Origin: Datnioides undecimradiatus
Taxonomy: Eukaryota; Chordata; Actinopteri; Lobotiformes; Datnioididae
Direction of reading: 5' to 3'
Length of the DNA: 64,000 nt
Assembly (NCBI GenBank): GCA_008933995.1
Contig: WARS01000012.1
Span: forward strand, 1,364,001-1,428,000
Both the position numbers and the translations under genes were made by a program. The notes below the pieces were generated by a model. It was not told the DNA's origin, did no database searches, and worked only from the letters and a program-made list of their open reading frames with translations. This document shows, piece by piece, positions 59,060 to 64,000 of this stretch. The number at the start of each line of letters is the position of its first letter. Position 1 is the stretch's first letter.

Positions 59060-60583
59060 TACGACACTTTAACGAGTTAAAATGCAAAGCCAAGTAGAAC
59101 ATTAAATCAGAGTGAATGAGACAACGGACACCCAGAGTCATCAGGTTTCGGGGAAAGAGCAGAGACAGCTGGGTAATGTGCCTGTACATAAATAAAAGCA
59201 AGGAAAGCAAATGCAAAGTATAATGATAAAGCTTTACAGTCTGCTCTTGCTCTCAACTTTTCTGATATATTCATATAAACCTTCTGTTTTCCATACAACA
59301 AACACCTGTGGTCATGCAAAGAAGAGCTGAAAGGTTATTAGATTGTTTTTAATGACCATGATTATTCTAAAGCCAAACTCACTTTAAATGTGTTATAATA
59401 GAAGCTATAATAGTCTGACATGTCAACCAGGTTTTCATCATACCTTAAGGCTGTTAATGCCATTAAAATCTATTCATGGTCATTAGTTACTTCTCTAGTT
59501 GCACTGTTATAGGTGAAGTCTATCGTTATATCGTAAACGCATATATACATATGTCATGTTATGACTCAAACTGAAAGCACTGCTCGTCATTTTGAAGAGG
59601 AAACATATTTGAATATGTAGAAGCACAGCAGATTTTTTTATCGGGACTAAACAAAGGAGCTCTTTAAAGTGCGTTTCCCTCCTCCAATAATCCGAAAATG
59701 CGTCACTTCTAACAAACATATTGAATTAGGAAGATTTTCTGAACCACGAGTGTTTCTAAATAAACCAGAAATGATATTTTTAAGGATTATAATAATAAAA
59801 ATGTGAAAAACAACAAATTGTTTATGTGTGAGGTCCTTTTTACCTGTTTGAATGTTGAAGACTAATGCAACAACATCCATTTCTGGTGTCATACTGGACT
59901 CGAGAGAAACCCAACCAGACTTTGCTCTGGACTTTTGTAGTCTTGGATTCCTCTTTGATGTCCCTTAACACTTCTGCACAAAAGCACAGCAGCGGCGTTT
60001 TAAACGTCTGTGTAAATGTAATCCTTAAAATCATAATAAGTAATCCCCTCTAACAGTGAAGGAGTGCTGTGGGTCGCTTTGCTTGGAATTTCTTTACTGC
60101 AGAGAGTTTGAGCGTCCCGTAATGGTCTATAAGCTGTTTCAGTAGCTTTTCCACCCTGACAAACTTCTAAAAATCCTGATGGAAACACTGAGTACTTGTA
60201 ATTAGTTGACATGAACCCTTGTCTTGCCGGCAGCCCTGATAAAAGAATCAGCCAGCGTCATGAATCTGGGTTATGCATGGTATTCTGGGTAAACTGGGGG
60301 GGTTTTCGGTGGGGTGAGGTGCGAGGTGAGGGCAGATCTGAGAGTTTCGACGCTGAGACGCACCAGCTGTGTTTATAGATTCCCACTGCACCTGCTGGGG
60401 TTACAGAGCAAGTGCACTGAGGGATTAAGCACTGGGGCACTGGGGCACTGGGAGTAGAACAAGGAACAACAGATTCATGTTAAGGAAGCATGTCAACACC
60501 TCCCTGGTGTCTGTACTTAAGCTATTCATTGTTGTTGGTTGCTACGCAGGTTTCAAACTAATCTGTGCTCCTTTTTTCCTTAG
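59060..60583. other. intergenic or intronic DNA
   Basis: AT-rich to 60240, then a G-rich patch (60297-60335) and three 9-base copies of ACTGGGGC-type sequence at about 60430-60452. If the exon at 60584 is real, this is probably intron or upstream sequence of that gene. Confidence 0.35.
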
Positions 60584-60686
60584 CTGTTCATCAAACATAC
60601 CCAGCTGAAGAGGAAACGTGCCAACTTGCTAACAGAGGAATGTGTACAGAAGGATGAGGGTGGCATTAAAAACGGAGATGAGGAAG
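60584..60686 (+). CDS. orphan internal exon of an unidentified gene
   Basis: A strong acceptor (CTTTTTTCCTTAG ending at 60583) and a good donor (G|GTAAAA at 60687) enclose 103 bases. Only one of the three frames is open. It reads 34 codons beginning LFIKHTQLKRKRANLL and ending in the acidic KNGDEE, plus one extra base. The basic-then-acidic make-up and clean splice signals look like a real internal exon, perhaps a cytoplasmic or nuclear linker. I do not recognise the protein. No neighbouring exon was identified, so the gene probably extends past 64000 with large introns. Confidence 0.4.
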
Positions 60687-60687
60687 G

Positions 60688-63600
60688 TAAAAGCTGCTGG
60701 ACGTTTAAATTTAGCGTCCGTAGACATTTACGTTGTGCTGGAGTTTGCTGGTTCTTGATTACAATGTTGACATTTTACTTGGAATTAACGTGATTAATGT
60801 CAATGAGCGTAAAAAGCCCATAGCTCAGCATTTCTCATGATCACAGGAGATGGATTAAGAAAGAAGGCTTTCAAATTGAATATACCTCTCCCTGCTCAGC
60901 CTGCTAATTGTGCCATTTACCACTACTTGAGTCACTGACCGACGCTATTTAGTCAAACTAATGATGATGCACAGTCCAAGCCATCCCTTGATAATTAAAA
61001 GAAAGCTCCATCTCTTTTCCTGTATTAGCTTTTTGGTGTGTGCTGTGAATTAACAGGTGCGCGCAAAAAACATATCGAGCCGCGGCCGCTTTGTTGCTTT
61101 AAATCACTCGTGGCGTTGTTAGCTGGGAAATGACTTTTTTTTTTTCAAAATCTATTCTCTATCACTTGTTATTGACCAAACTGTTGACACCCTCGTTTTG
61201 GACATTTAGTCAGGTGAGCCCGTTTATTGGGCTTTCAGTCAAAAACCTCTCACTTACCAGAATTTTCATTTACCACGTGATGGTGGTCAGTTTTTGGGAA
61301 TACTAGAATCTGCATGTGGTTCAAATCTCGTTTATTTACTGTTCTTGTTGGTCTTATTTGTTTCTTTGTATTGCTCAATGCTCCACTCAGGTTGTTTCTA
61401 GCCTGTTTATGATTCTTGTCTTTGTTTCAGCCTGATCTTGAGACACATTGCGTCTGTAACTTGTTGTTATCGCTGCCTGTCCTCGGTTAATCATGGTTAA
61501 ACAAAGAATCACCAGCTTCGTTCCTCATTCTCAAGCAGTTTCCTGACAGTAAACATTAGTTTCTTAACATCATAAGTATTATCTTTCACAAACCGTAACC
61601 ATGTTTCAAACTATTATTTACACATAATCCATCTTTACACATGCATTTTATGTTTTATCTATGATTATGCATCATAAATAAAGACCTGTGAGTGAATTCT
61701 CACTTCACTGAGGAAGTTTTTACCCATCCTCTATGCTTGCAGGAGTATTTGCAATTTATGCTCGTTTAAAAATCCAGGCTCCATCCAGAGCGGGAGAAAA
61801 AAAAAATCAGCTGTACTGTAATGCTTTCCCTTTTCTGGCCTGATTGACTCTGATATCACTAGTGCCTCTAAAATAAAATGCCCATGTGTCCCTGTAAACA
61901 CACAGCATTTGTTCTGAGGCAGAGTGGCACAGCAGAGCGGAGCAGAGCTCCTCTCCGGCAGCACTGAGCCTGACCGAGCCAGGGAATAAGTAAATGAATA
62001 AATAGGCTGATGTTGAATTTTCCCCTCACTTGCCTCCACTGACACAAATAGGATCTACAGTAATTTATAATGCTGTTAGAGAGGCGGCTCTCTCTCTAAC
62101 CGAGGTGTCTGTCACCTCGCGTGCAGGAGGCCTCTCAGTGCCAGACTGGAGGACCTGCAGCACCCTGACATCCTGCTTTGCTATTCCACACACACGGCCC
62201 AAAGGCTAAGTGACATCAAGCCTCATTATTGTCATCACATGCCACATTTGTAACTGGTTAGCGAGCAAATTGTGATAAAATAGGCTGATGCCCCTTCTGA
62301 GCGTCTCTGGCTGCACAAGCTGGACTGTCCATAATGTTGGGAACCACATCGGTGTGGAAGGAACAGAGGATGAGAGGTGCTTTATGTGGCGAGAAATGCA
62401 GGTTTTCTTGTATCTTTCATGCTAGTTATGCAACATAATGCTTCATATCAATGAAGTTAGGGGCCCCGACGTCACTCTGGAACAGGAACTAGTGAGCTGG
62501 AATTACTTTTATCACCCAGAAACGATGAAATATAACATTTAGCGTTGCAGGATCAGTAACACTGGAATTCTGTGTTCCACCAGAGGCTGTGTTACCATTC
62601 ATATTCATAGTATTTCTAAATGCATGACATCTCTATGCTGTCTCTGGTGAGCTACTGCACATGTTCATATACTAGTATTTTTTTTTCAACGCACGCACAG
62701 AAATAATGAGGAGGAAAATCTCTTGCTTGCATCAAGCTCAAATTGGCGAAATGAAAATCTGTCTTAAACAAAGGGAAAGACCCCCATGGCGTCTGGGTCT
62801 ACAGTTTCTGTCACATATATTCCTTGGAGGTTTCATGTGACAAAACACAGAAAGTTGCTTTGTCCCTCCTCTTGTCACGTTACACCCCTTACCCATAGTT
62901 TTTTTTCCCCTTCCTGTTGTCTGGCTGTCTGTGCTGTCAGCCCATAGCCTGGCACCTGCTCTCATGTTCCTAATTAGTCTCATTTAATTAATTATATACT
63001 GCAGCACATCTCCTTATTCCTGGCTTCCTCCGGATTTCATTGCCTTTGTTTCAAACTTGCAGGGGAGATGGGCTCTCTGGAAGGTGCTGCTCAGCTTAGG
63101 GTTGTGACTGCCATGCCTCTGTGTGGATTCAACATACTTTCTGGATGATCAACTCACTGAAAGGTGTTTATTTAAAGCACTGCGGCGCCCCTGACAAAGA
63201 GGGGACAGGATGAGAAACCAGTGAACATTCCTTTAATATGTTTCTATGCATTTCCTGTTTCGTGAACCTGCCTTGTTTTGCCGTTTGGGCTCGCGAAGTT
63301 GTTGTTTTTACTGTGGGTTGTTGTGTCATCTTGGTAAGGAATACCTGATGGCATAAGCAGCTTCCCAGCTGCCACTTCATCCTCCTGTTACACTGGGATG
63401 CACAATGTGCTAAAGAAAAGGTTTCATCAAATATTTACCACCTGATCAACACAACACAATGGAGAAAGATCAGACCTTTGACTGAATAGGTCAACCACAG
63501 ACTCATTGAGTTTCAAGCAGAGAAAATAGAACCGTATCAGCCATAGCAAGGCGATAGTTGCCCTGTGGAAATCCTCACGGTGTTGTTGTTTCATATTCTT

Positions 63601-64000
63601 TCACAGACGGTTCTTTTTTGCTTTGCCAGTCCACAACATACCTGTGTACCTTGAAGTTGACGTCAGCCTTTAAAGTGGTTTTCTTTCAGGTTTATGTAGA
63701 AAAGGAAAACTCTGCCTGACGGTCGCTCAGTCAGCGGTTCCTCTCATTTCGCAGATTATCTTTAGATGCAAAGTGTTCGATAGGCTGCAATTCACAGATC
63801 ATTACAGTCAGCTTGCAGGAAAGAAATCAATGGTTTGTGTGACTGTAAAGGAGATAATGTAAAGGAAAGGAAGTCATTAGAAAGGTAAAGAGCTGAGTCC
63901 TTCAGGTCAGGTTAATAGGTCATTGAGGTCAGTGATGTGGTGTCCTGTTCTTACCATCTTCAATCCATTTAGGCCAAAGGGATCTGCCACTGCAAAGTAT
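60688..64000. other. right-end gene-poor DNA
   Basis: No further exon could be supported. Balanced-composition patches at 61880-62350 and 62900-63150 are non-coding by eye. If the exon at 60584 is real, this is intron of the same gene. Confidence 0.35.

Noticed and set aside
61300..61345. GTTCAAATC word resembling a tRNA B box, and a similar GTTCGAGCC at 5648
   Set aside because: No A box, acceptor stem or anticodon arm could be fitted around either.
1..64000. CRISPR arrays, prophage, insertion sequences, operons or ribosome binding sites
   Set aside because: The window is spliced vertebrate DNA; none of these bacterial structures is present.

Overview
The window is vertebrate nuclear DNA, almost certainly from a spiny-rayed (percomorph) teleost. 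Genes are split by short GT-AG introns, intergenic DNA is AT-rich, and there are (GT)n microsatellites and short hAT-like repeats rich in 'aaaagtac'. The gene order scd, sec31b, ndufb8 matches human 10q24 (SCD-WNT8B-SEC31B-NDUFB8). No bacterial, viral, CRISPR or plasmid features were seen.

The first half (about 0.3-32.4 kb) is gene-dense and holds five complete protein genes, all of which splice in frame by hand. They are scd (+, 848-4190, 5 coding exons, 333 aa, three histidine boxes); sec31b (-, 22599-11648, 24 coding exons, 1208 aa); ndufb8 (-, 26626-23760, 5 exons, 188 aa); a selenocysteine glutathione peroxidase (-, 28491-27020, 5 exons, 181 aa, in-frame TGA at residue 38 and a convincing SECIS element in its 3' UTR); and fbxl15 (+, 29645-31062, 4 exons, 293 aa). 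The three minus-strand genes are packed tail to head with only about 150-350 bp between neighbours. The peroxidase and fbxl15 are head to head across 1.15 kb. The scd-sec31b gap (6.35-10.36 kb) carries dispersed repeats, a CCAAT-rich patch and one possible signal-peptide exon on the minus strand. No wnt8b coding was seen there.

The second half (about 32.4-64 kb) is a gene-poor tract in which no complete gene could be built. It contains a 110-bp-period tandem repeat (38415-38705), two diverged copies of one dispersed repeat (47.2 and 51.3 kb), an exact 32-bp direct duplication (49202 and 50069), a 14-bp-arm hairpin (53995-54030), G-rich and (GT)n tracts, and several non-coding blocks whose texture suggests conserved regulatory elements. 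One strong orphan exon candidate (60584-60686, +) and a weaker one (59002-59051) suggest that an unidentified plus-strand gene crosses or enters the right end.

The genes serve different housekeeping roles: fatty-acid desaturation in the ER, COPII coat assembly, respiratory complex I, peroxide detoxification and SCF ubiquitin ligation. They are not a pathway. Their grouping reflects conserved vertebrate synteny rather than co-function. No wholly new system was identified; the best leads are the SECIS-bearing peroxidase, the orphan exon, the tandem array of CATTCC-like motifs and the candidate regulatory tract.
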